Assembly: GCA_963930645.1 (NCBI GenBank) | Contig: CAWVNO010000515.1 | Span: 3,146,838-3,210,837, forward strand | Direction: 5' to 3' | Length of the DNA stretch: 64,000 nt | Source of the DNA: Salticus scenicus | Taxonomy: Eukaryota; Arthropoda; Arachnida; Araneae; Salticidae | Part shown: positions 11,925 through 24,300 of the stretch, one piece after another | How the letters are laid out: each line of letters starts with the position of its first letter | Position numbering within the stretch: the first letter of the stretch is position 1 | Position numbers and translations under genes: made by a program | The notes under the pieces: model-generated | What the model saw: only the letters and a program-made list of their open reading frames with translations | What the model was told of the DNA's origin: nothing | Database searches by the model: none

Positions 11925-13912
11925 GTAACAATTTAAACATTTTAACAATTTATAACTAAATTGTTTTTAAAAGCTTTAAGGCTTCTCTAACATTTAATAT
12001 TCAAACTGTTATAATTTCATCCTCTAGTGAGGCATTTTCCATACCAAATATAAGGGCTTTGTAGTTTTTTTTTTTCCTTTTTTAATTCCACATTTATGTT
12101 TTTCTTTTCAGAAACATTAGATATAAATAAGATTTTTCTGAATTAATTTTATTATGTCGCCAAATTTAGCGTTAAAATATTTGATTTTCCTTTTTTTAAG
12201 TCATATTTGCTTAGTAATGAATATATATTTTTTAATAACTACTTTTTTCATATTTCTGTTTGAAATTGAGAAATCAGTGAAATGCGAATAAATTTAGATC
12301 AACCATTCTATTGTTAAGAAACTGTTTGTCGTTCCATCTCTCTTTTTTATATTTCTCATGGATTTGTATATAAATATGTTATTTGAATGTTGTATTTATT
12401 TTCAAACATTTATCAATGTAATTTAAATAGACTTGTGTAAAAAATAAATAAATAAATAAATATAAGCATTTTAATCAGCATAACTAAATAAAAAAAATAT
12501 TTTGCTAAAAAAATTCCCTAAACATAAAATTAAAAATATAATAATAATAATAATAAATAAAACTTTTTCTGGTACATTTTTTTTTCTTTTAACTTTATTA
12601 TTGTATATTATAAATATCAATATTTTCTAAACAAATGATTCTTGTTTAAATTTGTTAAATGTAAATGTTTAAAAACTAAAACAAAATTTTTAAGGTTGGC
12701 TATTTTATCACTATCAAATATTGCTGACCACTGTTGCTTTCTTTTAAATAATCCTTTTGCAGTCGTGTTTAAATAATCAAATTAAATATTGCATTTACTG
12801 CAAGTGCTTACAAATGTATTTAAAGCAGAATGTTTGTAAAAGTAAGTATTTTAATCTAAGTGCTTTTAATTTTCATAGATGAAAAATAATTTTTAAAAAG
12901 ATGCATAAAAGATAAAAAAGGAAAACGCATTTTGTTTTACATTTGTTAATTTTATTTATCTCATAATACCAAGCTTACTTCGTTTAATCCATAATTCGGA
13001 AGAAAGGAAAATTATCTAATTTCATCGGGAGGAAAATATCTTCTTTTCCTCCCAGCCTTCTAACAACAGTTATTCTTCTAATTTTCTTCCTCCTTAATGC
13101 GGCGTGATTTAAAGCCTAAAAATTTTCTGGCAGTATCTCCCACCTAACACAAATTAATGAACGGTTAGAGTTTTTAAAAATCGATGCTTGCAGACTCTGG
13201 CCCCTGTTTCATCTACTCTCCAGCCTCACTGGCCCAAAACTTTCATCATGCATGCCTGAGATAAAAGCACGGGCGGAAGAGGAAAGTTAAAAAGGTACCT
13301 TCGGTGGTTTACTTACCCCGGCCTATTCCCTAAGTGGTGTTGGCAGGAAGGTATTTCTCTATGTCACATCGCCCCATATGAAACTGCAGGAAAACAAAGA
13401 GGTGTAATGGCGTGAGTGCTGGAAAGGGGTATGAATCAAGGTGCACCAGACCAGAAGGCAATTATGAATTTCATTTCGTTGCACAACCGAGGGGAAAAAG
13501 GGGAATTATTTTGGATGCTATAAAAAGTTGTTGTTATAATACAGTTTTTGGTGCTTTAAAAACGTTTAATCGCCGTCTTTTTTATAAAATTATTTGTAAG
13601 ATTATTGATATAAAAAATGAAGTTTTTTTATATTGTAAATAAAAAATGATATTTAATGCAAATATTTGGGTCCCTTTTCACACGGTTTTATTTAATTTCG
13701 AATGTTGATTATTTACGGGTGTGGCTCAAATCTAAAAATTTAATTTTTACCAACTTTCTATCATCCGACTGGGCGGAAATTTTGTGTATGTCTTTTGTAT
13801 TCCGATAACAATGCATGCTCAAGCAATTACGAACTTAAGGACAGGAGGCTAAGAGTTCAAAAATTTCTTTTCGAATTTTAACCCACTCGTATAATCCGAT
13901 TGAGTTGAAGTT

Positions 13913-13960
<48 letters not shown>

Positions 13961-15646
13961 CCACATCCGCTAAATTGGAGGTTTTTTTTTTTTTTTTTTT
14001 TTTTTTTCTTTCTTTTTTAACGTTTTACAGTTAAAACATGTTTATTATTATTATTATTATGTTTTAATTTATTAGGACTGGGGACTATTAGCCACAATCT
14101 GGGATTTTTGCTGTGTCATTTTTCGATAGTTGGACATTTATCGAAATCTAAAATTTATCGAAAATATAACTGAATAATTTAAAAGCGATGTTGTAATTTG
14201 AAAAAAATAATAATAATAAACTAATAGTCCTCCGTTCTAAACTAAATTCTGCTTTTGTCAGAATTTCATCAAAATCTTTTTTTTTTTTTTTTTTTCAAAG
14301 AAAAAGGAAATAAAATAAAATAAATAATAATCAGTATCGAAACAAACACTATCGAAAAAAAAAAAAATAATAATTTTGAATTAGGAAATGAAAAGTGCGC
14401 GTGCAAAATTAAATAAAAATAAGTAAAAAAATGAATTTAATGATTTAATTTTTATATAAAACATATCTTAAAAAGTAGATATAAAATTTTTATTATTATT
14501 ATTTATTTAAAACAAATAGTGTATTAACAATTGTAGTTACTAAATTAAATACCATGATACCTTTCGATCTGACGTATTTTTTCTTGCAGTTGCAGCAGTT
14601 AACAATTATAAAATAATAATAATAATAATAATATAAAAAGAACACTATTAGTTGAAATTCGATGGAGGTATTCCATTATATTTAATTACCGTTGCCACAA
14701 TCAATTGCCACAAATTTATTTTATTTTATGTTTTATTTAGTTTCAAATAAAGAGAAATTCAAATTAATAAAATTGATAATAATACTAATATAAACTCTAA
14801 CTCATACACTTTAGTATTTTCCATTTTCAAAAGAAAACTTTGAATTATATATTTCTTTGATGATATGTTGATAGATTCATAGTAAAGGCATTTTGATAAT
14901 TTATAGTGAAGATCCAATGTAATACACATTCTGATGAAAGAGAAATAAATTAATATAAAGTAGAACGTTCAAGAAAATACGAAGAGGTCTTTGACTTTTC
15001 AAGATGAATTTATTTCAATCATATAATGGAGCAATATGTGAGGGTGGTTTTAAATTGAAGTTCATTTCTCTTCTTGTATTATAAATAAAACAAGTCAGTT
15101 TTTGTCCGACTAGTAGTCGACGTTTCCAAATAAACCTATTTTCAAGTATGTCATATTTGCTAAATCAAAAACAGAAATCAAATTAGTTTTTAGTGATATC
15201 CAACAAAAATTTGAGCTTAAATAGTAACTATTAGTTAAGGGGGAATAAGATTTAAACGATATTAAATGAGACCAAAATATGCGTTGTTTAAATTTCACAC
15301 ATATACATGCATATTTACCATGTATTGCAAAACTCGCTTAAAAAATCAAAAATAATAATAATAATAATAATAAAATAGTTCAGCATACTTGAACAATTTG
15401 TCCTTATTTTTTCATATCTTGCATATGTAAGTATAATCTGAATTATAAAATTTTAAAGTTACTGATTGTATTTGGCATGGAAATCAATTTTTGGCGTGCA
15501 ATGATTTACCAAAATAATAGAAAAATTATCGTTCGCTTAGTTTTTTCCTACTTTATTCATATGTTTTATAAACGCTTATTAAATACCAAACTTTATTCAG
15601 CAACAGTGATTTATTAAATTTAGCATTTAGTTAAAATACCTAATTC
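11925..15646. other. Non-coding DNA with one less AT-rich island
   Basis: This is mostly AT-rich with poly-T at 13983-14007 and a TA tract at 13919-13957. The segment 13040-13500 has a more balanced base composition. On the minus strand it shows a good acceptor-like sequence (tttgttttcctgcag, near 13388) and a donor-like GGTAAGT near 13311-13317. All three frames between them contain stops, so I do not call an exon. AAT trinucleotide runs occur near 14616 and 15350. Confidence 0.5.
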
Positions 15647-15650
15647 AATT

Positions 15651-17250
15651 GAAGAGCTTGTTTCCAAATGGCGTTAAGTCATTTTTTTCAGTTCTTGAAA
15701 AAACGCAATTTTGTTCTGTAAGATTTATTATTGAATTTAAGGAAAAGATTTTTTTCCCCAGTAATCTATGGATGATAATAACACTAAATTACTTGTTTAA
15801 AAAAATCCTGACAGTATAGTTATTTAGAAATAAAAAAAGAAAGAAATGACTTAACTCCTTTTGGAACAAAACTATGATTTACGCCCTTTTGGCACAAACA
15901 AATAACGAAATGAAATGACTTACTTCCATTTGAAAGTAATTCAAGTATTTTTTTTTTCATGTAAATACAAATAAATTTTAGCTATACAATATTGGAAGGT
16001 AGTTAGTTATTACTAATCTTCATTTACAAATTCTATTTCGCCATCTTTATCATTATTTTCCTTTGTGTTAGCGTTAGCAGTATCGTTGCAAGATTATTCA
16101 TAAAAATAAAAACATTCGTGCAATTTCTTAATTCCTAAAGCGTTAAGTAATTTTAAAACATCTGTTTTTCTTTGCTTGTTCATATTGTTTTTTGTTTTTA
16201 TTTCAGAAGGGGAGCACGGGAGAATTTTTGTCCCTCGTTTCAGGATGTTTTGGCGGCAAAACGAACCACAATACGTTGTCTTGATTCCCACATCTCGCTT
16301 CGTAATTTCCAGTACTTTGGCCTCTGAAATCAAGAAACTTTGTTTGCTTTTCAGACGACTATGAGAAAAAATTTTCCAATCTAAAATATTCCGCTACTTC
16401 TTATACTCGAAAAGATTTCCAACCTTAGAAAAAATTTCAAAATATTCATTAGAAAGTAAAATTGTATCCACTTTCTTTAAAATAGTCTCCACTCCTCCGA
16501 ATGTTCTATCTGCTGGTAAGTAGGAGTGACCACGCACTGGTAAAGAGTATGTGAAGGTGCGGTCCTTTTGAGCAGCCACTGCTGAAAGCACTCCTAACAT
16601 GGCATAATTTTTATTTGTGTGGTAATTTTTGATTTTGCATCAGGTCAAAACATATTGTAATTTCATCTTCTCCTATAAGCTTTTCCCCTAAAAGTGAAAA
16701 AAATTGTTTGCTCCGATGTTTATGAATGAAGAGTTCGGTTAACCGGGTTTTTTCTTTTTTCTGTACATTTTTCTGAATTCATTTGTATTTTTTTCCCAAT
16801 ACAAAAGGAACAAATGTCTTTTTTCGGGGTTTCAAAACCGAGATTAAAATCTTTTACAAACACATTATAATAAAGGTTATAAATATTATACATTCCTCTT
16901 TATATTTTTCTGTGGGAAAAAAAAAAAATAACTGTCTTAATGTGACAATCTACAACATCATTTTTTTCCTTAATTTTGACTTATTACCCAAGGCCAGATA
17001 AACCACGTGATTTCAAGGCTCGCTACAATTGGTTAAACTTGACTTAATCCTTTTTGGCACAAAACGTACTTGTGACTTAATTCTTTTCGGAAAAAAACAC
17101 GTATTTCACTTTCTGTTTTCATTATGACTAAACGTCGTTTAGAACTTCTACTTATTCAAAATATATTGTTAGACGTGTGCTGCGGCCTTTTGCATAGAAA
17201 AGTCAATTTTTGAAATTTTTGACTTAACGCCTTTTGGAAACAAGCTCTTC
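15651..17250. mobile_element. 1.6 kb Sola-like DNA transposon, degraded
   Basis: Terminal inverted repeats start GAAGAGCTTGTTTCCAAA on both ends (15651 and the complement at 17250). They continue for about 30 bp (GGCGTTAAGTCA). The flanks show a possible 4 bp target duplication, AATT, at 15647-15650 and 17251-17254. Subterminal copies of the motif GACTTAA..CCTTTTGG recur at about 15847, 15880, 17040 and 17072. A broken transposase-like frame lies inside on the minus strand. GA-starting ends with a 4 bp A/T duplication recall the Sola superfamily; this assignment is an inference. Confidence 0.8.
16094..16755 (-). pseudogene. Broken DDE-type transposase of the 1.6 kb element
   Basis: Reading down the minus strand there are three coding-like pieces. 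The first is around 16755-16630, with a phrase like EDEITICFDLMQNQ. The second is 16600-16394, with AVAAQKDRTFTYSLPVRGHS followed by YLPADRTFGGVE. The third is 16333-16094, a basic tail containing ILKRGTKILP. The 'LPVRGHSxLPADRxFG' block is one I know from unnamed transposon-derived proteins common in arthropods, where it lies in the C-terminal part of the catalytic domain. Internal stops and a missing central part show it is dead: the segment joining the 'LMQNQ' and 'LGVLSAV' parts is absent. The first piece has no start codon. The element's inverted repeats enclose it, which fits a former autonomous copy. Superfamily assignment is tentative. Confidence 0.6.
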
Positions 17251-17254
17251 AATT

Positions 17255-17826
17255 ATTAATTCAATTATGAATTAGGATAAAGGAGAAGCAACGTGATAAA
17301 TTTATACCTATTTTAATTAATAGATTTCAAAAATCATTTAAATAATTCATTGTAACTTGCGTAAATAAAAACTTTGTAATCAAACAGCATAAACCGTAAA
17401 AGGTACGCAGTCGATTCGATATTGTTAAGAACGGCCTTTCATCAATGGGGAAAAAAATGTTATCAATCCTGCAGCTTAAAAAACAAGGATGTGCAGCACG
17501 AAATCAATAACATATGGAATTGATTTCATGACATTCATGACCCGTGTATACTTGATTTCGCCTGATGAAGGGATGTCCTTGTTTATTTAGATACGAAACA
17601 ATTCTTGCATGTCTTTGCAATTTATGGTGTTGCTGACAATGCCTTTTTCTTCACCCCTACCGTATTTCGTTGTATTTTACTTCAATTATAACTTGTACTG
17701 GTATTATTGTGTTTTTGCGTAATGTATCCAATTTAACTTTTAAAGTATATCCGATAACACTGTAAAATTTTATAACTTGCTACTTAAACAAGCTTATAGC
17801 CAAAGCTGTATTAACTCTTTAAAACT
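17255..17826. other. Non-coding DNA, nothing recognised
   Basis: AT-rich sequence without long frames, repeats or transposon ends that I can identify. Confidence 0.5.
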
Positions 17827-18207
17827 TTGAAAATGAATGGCCATGTTGAGAAACAGATTCCATCATGTAAGATTTTCCCCATACCACTTTTCTTCTCGTG
17901 CTTCTTGAACGGGATCTCCAGTTTCTATCTTCATGATCATCACAACAGCTGCTGTTGCGAGAGTGGTCGTGAGGATGCTTTCCTCCCTCTCTCCCTTGTG
18001 TTTTTCTACCCCGTTCCCAGCACACTCTCTATTCCTTCCAATTTGGTTTACCTTTATTGCTTTCAGTTTTGTGTTTTCGAATGGAGCTTTGATAGTACCC
18101 TGCACTCATGTAAACGGTGGAGTACTTGGAGCAGTTCCCATAAATGTCAGTCATCGAAAGAAAGTTCCCGAAAATTTGCTAAGCTTTATTTAGAAGTTAA
18201 AAAATAA
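17827..18207 (+). other. Coding-like island of unknown identity
   Basis: This stretch stays open in two plus frames and one minus frame and has more balanced composition than its surroundings. The plus frame starting at 17933 (86 codons) would encode a hydrophobic stretch (about residues 25-60) followed by a basic tail. The plus frame at 17827 (126 codons) is Cys- and Ser-rich. I recognise neither product. There are no convincing splice sites or start context. It could be a relic exon, a transposon fragment or chance. Confidence 0.25.
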
Positions 18208-18209
18208 AT

Positions 18210-19953
18210 AAAAAGCCTTTAAAATGGAACTATCTCTTTTATTAAAAAAATATATTGAAGTTTTTTCAAGTTCATTTATTAAGACATGCGTTTACTTAAG
18301 ATAGCAGCTTTTAATCTTTTAAACGTAATTTGCAAGAAATATATTTGTATCATTCTTCTTCTTCTTCTTCTTTTTTTTTTTTTTTTTTTTTTTTTTCTTT
18401 CATTTGTGTTCCTATTCTATGATAAAATGTTTTGTAGTTTTTCCACATAATTTATTTATATATTTATTTACTACATTATTATTAAATAAACTGAAACCAA
18501 TTTTAGTTGTTTCCTAAATAAAATTCAGACATATTTTTTTTCCTTCAATGTATAGAACGTTAAAAAAAATAAACCTGAATCACTTTTAGTGTGAATCGCT
18601 TGTGAAACGGGTTTTATAGTTTGAAGTATTTTCCTTGTCGCAAATTTATCAAGCTTCATGTCTCTAGTTTTCTTAGTAATTTTTCTCTTATTTCGTCCGA
18701 TTAATATTAAAAAGGTACATATTGCTAATATATTTATGTAAATTTTAATGTATTTTTAAATAAGCCATTGAAATTAAATTTTATATTGATATAACAACAG
18801 CATTTTATAGTAAAATAAATAAATAAATCGTTAAAAAAGACTGAAAATGTAAAACGACAGCTTAAATCTATTCGAATTACCGTAAACTATTTTTGTTTTC
18901 GCAACATTATTAAAACTATAAAATTGTAAAGCATTAAATTTAACTAAGCGTTTGCTAGTTGCGTTTCAGAAATAATTTGCAACATGCTTACCATGAGAAT
19001 CGACACATATTTCTAGTATATTTTCTAACTTTGCTGCGAATTACTGCTTTATTTTGCATTCTGCGTATTAATCTTTACTAAAAAATTTTGCTTCCAGGAA
19101 TTACCTGTCTTGAAATTATTGATTCATAACTTTAAATATACACCAATGCTTATAAATGAAATCTGAGAATTTATGGGCGTTTGTTGTTAAGAATGCATTT
19201 CTTAATAATGAAGAACCTAAATCTATTATTTTCATGTCTTAAGAAATTAATAAGTTTCGTGTATTTATTTGGTGATATATATTTTGATGTTATTATTAAT
19301 ATGAAAACGTATCATTTATATAAGGAACTAATCTAGGTTAATATTATAAAGAGAGATAACGTCTTATTAAGTCATGCATATTAATTTGGTGATATTATTA
19401 ATCTGGGGATATTAATCTGTTACATTATTTATTTTAATTAAAATATATAACTGAACAACACTTGAAGATCGTATTTTTAGAATATTCGTTTAATTTTTCG
19501 TATTTCATTCATGGAAATTTAGAATAATATTACTAAAAATAATATTCTGAATTAAAATTATTCCTTTTTCATTTCGAATGGAAAATTTTAAATGTAATGT
19601 CTTTCTTTTTTAATTCGTAATTTAAAAAGTATTGTAACGACACTGCAATACTTCAAAACTGATGTGCAATACTTCAAAACTAATATTCTTGAGGTGTTCT
19701 TGAAAATGTACTTCTTGAAATAATTTCTGATTTTGAAATACTTTTAGTTCCGTTTTAAATGAAAAGCTGAAACCACTTATAAAAACTATCACCACTTATT
19801 TTCAAACTAATTTTTAATAAAAGGTGAGCAAAAAAATTGCAGAACATATTTTATATCAACACATTGCCTCAAAATATTCAGCAGTTTTTTTTTTTTTTTT
19901 TTTTTTGTCGTTCTTCTTCTAACGTCATAATCTTCGAATATTTGAATGAAAAT

Positions 19954-19987
<34 letters not shown>

Positions 19988-21145
19988 TGTTTATTCTTGG
20001 ACAAAAATATTTCATTCATAAGTTTCTTTTTCTCTTTCTCTCTTTTTTTTTTTAAAAAAATTGAAATTAACTTTGCAGGTGCTAGATTTTACGTAATTTT
20101 GTCTGTGTTCTGAAGTGATATATACATATGTTGATTTATTTTCAGAGTTCTTGAAAAATCCAAAATACACTTGTAACTCAAGTAGATTTTTTTTTTTTTT
20201 AACATGAAGACGTGTTTTACTAAAGTGGTCTGGTAACATTTCCTGTTTCTTTTTCTTTTTTTTTTTTTTTTTTTTTTTTTTAACTACTCAATAAATACAG
20301 AAGTACATTTTGTTTTTTATATTTTTAAAAGATTAATGAAATATTAAAAATAAATAACTATATACGTTTTAAAAAATAATGTATGGGGCGTATGATGTAT
20401 ATGTATTTTTTTTAATTTTATATACTTTTATAAAGAAAGTAAACAAAAATTTTAAAGAATCACACACGAACAAACAATATAATAATAATAATAATAATAA
20501 TAATAAGGAATTTGAAGATATGCGTAATAATCTTATCAAAACTTTGAACGTAATTACAAAACATTTTTATATTGTATCTAAGAACATTTCAAAAGTATCT
20601 TGATGTTTTGTCTTAAATTTCATTGTCTTAACTATGTCCCTTGAATATAATATAATGTAAATTTAATTATGGATAAAACAATTATAGTTGTAATATGCAA
20701 TTTGTTTCTAATTGAGCATAGTAAAATATATTCTAAGGATACATTTTATTTGTCTAAAGTATACATAATAGTTAAAGGGTCTAAATTCTTGAGATATTTA
20801 TTTTAACTTTGGCTACTTTTATTATTATTATTAATATTATTATTATTATTAAATTATTAAGATTCTAGACAATCTTAATAACTTTTTTTAAAAAGTCTTT
20901 AAAATTATGATAAACTTTAACTCATATTTATCAATTTTGAATTACGAATATTTTTATTAGTTGTTTTTAATCCAATATGATCAAAAGTAAATTAAGTCTT
21001 TAGAATATTTTCGAAAATAAAATGAATTATTGATAAAAATTAAATATATAATGTACTCAAAAAAAAAAAAAAAAAAAAACTGATTTTTATAGACGCAAAA
21101 ATTATTAAGTAAACCTAAAGAACATTTTCGACACTAAGCTTCGAA

Positions 21146-21179
<34 letters not shown>

Positions 21180-21528
21180 AGAGAGAGAGAGAGACAGCAC
21201 ATATTTCTTTGAATTGTCTACAAATTGGTTTTGCAAAGCGTATGACAGCTTGTTATATCCTGTCAAGATGACGAATTCAAACATATAATATTGAAGTTTC
21301 CAAAAAAAGGCATTTTAAGATGCAAAGAAGAAGATAGAGTGCATATCTGAACCTCTTTTGCATATCAGAAACTTCCTTTTTGTATTCTTAAATTTGCAAG
21401 AAAGCATTACTTTACTTTGTAGGAATCACGTTTAGGTTTAAGTTCATTTTTTGAAAGTGGTTACATAGGATGTTGATATTACAGTTTCTTCCCAGTATAA
21501 CTTACAAATACATTTTTTAAAATGTATA
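18210..21528. other. Non-coding DNA with many homopolymers
   Basis: Poly-T or poly-A tracts of 15-30 bases lie near 18369, 19885, 19957, 20258, 21060 and 21149; the last is followed by a short GA run. An AAT run lies near 20480-20506. The frames at 19807-20239 are homopolymer artefacts. No gene is seen. Confidence 0.6.
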
Positions 21529-22045
21529 CAGGGTGTTTGAAATGTGTTTATATTTTAAATAAGAAATTACAAATAAATAATGATGTGTACTTCAGGTTTT
21601 TTATGTTCCATAAAGAAAATATCAAATTTAATTTTAAATGAAATATAAAATAAATGGCACTACGTAAATGTTCTTGACACCGTTGAACTGAAAAGTCGAA
21701 TTACAACGGCTATTTAACTGTTAATTGTGCAATGATATTGACATAAGGAAAAAAGCAGAGTGCTTGAAGCTGAAGATATGTCTCGTTACATCTGATATAA
21801 ATTTTCATTGAAAAATCAATTAAACAAAACTATTGAACTAGAATCAGGAAAAATGTGACTGTAAAGTAAAAGATGGGAGTTTATTCCTATTGGTATTTTA
21901 TTCTGCAATTTTCAAAGAATGTGATTAAAATTCTGATATTGGCTCAATGTGTCGTACGCTTCCAGCAGTCCTCACATTGAAATCGTGTGATATCCGCTGA
22001 AACACATTCTTTATGGAACATTCAACACCATATGTACATATCCTT

Positions 22046-22091
<46 letters not shown>

Positions 22092-22122
22092 TGTGTGTAA
22101 AGATACATTTTGGACAATGCAA
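21529..22122 (-). pseudogene. Mariner-like transposase C-terminal remnant
   Basis: At 22030-21925 the minus strand reads NVFQRISHDFNVRTAGSVRH, ending HIEPISEF then stop. It resembles the C-terminal end of Tc1/mariner-related transposases of the arthropod DUF4817-associated type, where a run like 'RVxxxFxxRLxxCxxxxGxHIE' closes the protein. A possible 3' end of the element, TA followed by CAGGGTGTTTGAAA, lies at 21527-21542. Upstream the frame runs into a poly-A/(CA)n tract and nothing more of the gene is visible. The other end was not found. Call based on a short match from memory. Confidence 0.4.
22049..22098. repeat. Poly-T plus (GT)n microsatellite
   Basis: About 30 T are followed by about ten GT units. 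Similar phrases on both sides, 'tacatatccttg' at 22032 and 'tgcatatccttg' at 22168, suggest a small duplication around the tract. Confidence 0.8.
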
Positions 22123-22199
22123 AATACACTTTTATAGTTACTTTAAGGAACACAAAAAACCGTATGTGCATATCCTTGTGAATTTATTTTTAATTATTC

Positions 22200-22925
22200 T
22201 TTAAAATTGTAAAGATAGATTTCGGGCACCTTTTACCTATTTTTATAGTGTTGATTATAACTTTCTCTACAAAAGAAATCATTCTAATTAAATTACTCTA
22301 CGAAAAATCGTAATAAATCCCTAAGGGCATTGAGAAAGAATATTACTATCGAATTATATGAGTTAACGCACAATATTTTAGTTTTTGTTTTCTCATGCAT
22401 TATTGTTATGGAAAAAACGTACGTATCATTAAATGACAGACAAATTCAGAACTTGAAAAATGACATTTTTTGTAACATTCCGTTTTAATTTAACTTTTGT
22501 GAGGAAGTAATTTTCTTGAAGCAACTCATGGTTATGAATTTGCTACCAATTTGTTTTGCAAAATACATAACATCTTAGCAGGATGCAAGATTCCTATTGC
22601 ATGTATACTGTAAGAATATTGAATTTTTCAGATAATGGTATCTTTCTCGAAAAGAATGTACCAGAGGGGAAATAAGTACATATATCAAAATATCCACATC
22701 TATGCTTTTCCAAGATATAAGAAGTACTTTTTCGTCTTCGTAAATTTACATAGCAAATATAGCGCCAACATACATGTCTATCATTTGCGCATATGTTTAC
22801 TTTTCTGAATGAAAAGTAATATTATTGTACATTAAAGTAATATTATTGTACAATTTTTCAAAAAACTAATTCGATTTAAAAAAAAAAAAAAAAAAAAAAA
22901 AAGAAGAAGAAGAAGAAGAAGCTTT
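22200..22925. other. AT-rich DNA, possible diverged duplicate of 21.2-21.4 kb
   Basis: The segment 22540-22760 shares patches with 21215-21420, such as 'aattggttttgcaaa' versus 'aatttgttttgcaaa' and similar order afterwards. Identity looks low. A poly-A then GAA tract ends the segment (22879-22920). No gene is seen. Confidence 0.35.
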
Positions 22926-24300
22926 GATTTTAAAAATCCAAGCAAAAAATTTTTCAAGCAGATTAAAAAAATATTTTTTATCTAAAAGGATCAGAAAATA
23001 TTTGAAATGTTTATGCCTTCTAAAGGATATTTTTTTTCCACATGAGCTAAATTACATATTTTATTGTACACTAGCTACCAATGAGTATTTGGACGTTTTC
23101 GAATTTAGATGTTTTGTCAAACGTCTAGAAAATTCTTTAGGAATCATCTTGAATCTTCGGGAGTATAAAGAACATGTCACACCTCATATATTTCAGCAAA
23201 AGGTTTGTCCTGAAGAGGGAAAATTGGACCAATAAAAATTTAAACAGATGTCAAAATGTTTTGCATCACCCTGTAAAAAGTAATGCTTGAAATGCGTTTT
23301 GGCTGTAGCAAAAGAAAAAAAAAAAAGGCAAAAAACAAAAACAAAAATTGCCACTTTTTAAATTATAACGTGTAGGGTGTTAGACCCAGCGCAAAAGAAT
23401 TGAGCTACTTATATGCTACTTTTATGAGTTACAGAATGAACAGAATTTCAGAAATAAAAGCTAAACTATAAGGGGTTTTACTCACATTTTTATTTTGATT
23501 CAATCAATGCCCAATGGTAATACAGTATTCGCTAATTGTAAATAAATATTGATAAAATGTCCTATCACCTATCATCATATTTTTTTCTTTTTTCTTTTTT
23601 TTTTTTTTTTTTGAAAAGAACTGAAATTTTGTTCATTCTCTAACTCATAACTGTTTAAATTTACTCGATATTTCTTTGTTTTCATGTAAGTACTCAATAC
23701 TTTTGGCTATTAAATTATGCAAACGAATTTTTTTTATAAAGCTTACGCGTGTGTAGTTAAAAATTATTTAATAAAATGCTCATATTTCGGAAAATATTTA
23801 ACACTTTTGCATTCTGATTGCAATATGCTGTGTCTAATGTAGCTGCCAAGTTTCCTAAAAATGGCTTTGCACTGAGTCTAAAACCCTACGTGTTATAATA
23901 ATAAAAATGGCCTTTTTTTTTTCTTCAATTTCTTAAGGAAACCGTTATATCTTCATGAATATATTTGATATCCTCATAAAAAATTATACAGATAATTGGA
24001 AGAATCCTTATAATTACAGGCTACAGCCAAACCGTATTTCTAGAATTACCTTTTGCAGGGTAATGCAAAACATTTTGATTTTTCTTTAATTTTTTACTGG
24101 TCCCCTTTTCCTCTTCAGAAAAACACTTTTGCTGAGGTATAACATGTTCTTTATACAAAGTTTCAAGATAATTACTAAAGAATTTTTCTAGATATTTGAC
24201 AAAGTGTTTAAATTCTAAAGTGTCCAAATACTTATTGGTAGGTGTGTATTAAGTAGAAAGAAAATGTGTAATTAATACAATAAAACAGCCTTACAATAAA
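22926..24300. repeat. Large imperfect inverted repeat (about 1.4 kb) with coding-like arms
   Basis: The left arm (about 23030-23500) and right arm (about 23600-24300, reversed) pair in several blocks. Shared blocks include 'tttggctgtagc', 'ccctgtaaaaagtaat' versus 'ccctgcaaaaggtaat', and 'ttataacgtgtagggtgtta' versus its complement at 23881-23897. In the same sense, the left arm (22924-23235, plus) and right arm (24021-24227, minus) encode related peptides sharing 'TNxYLD..EF..FVK.LE' and 'YKEHV.P'. No known domain was recognised. A 100 bp extra segment sits in the right arm near 23915-24020. The arms could be two inverted copies of one repeat family or one foldback element. Confidence 0.6.

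Noticed and set aside
23272..24056. Separate transposon bounded by CAGGGTGATGC-like ends at 23272 and 24056
   Set aside because: The similarity between the two sites continues past CAGGG on both sides, so these are internal positions of a larger inverted repeat.
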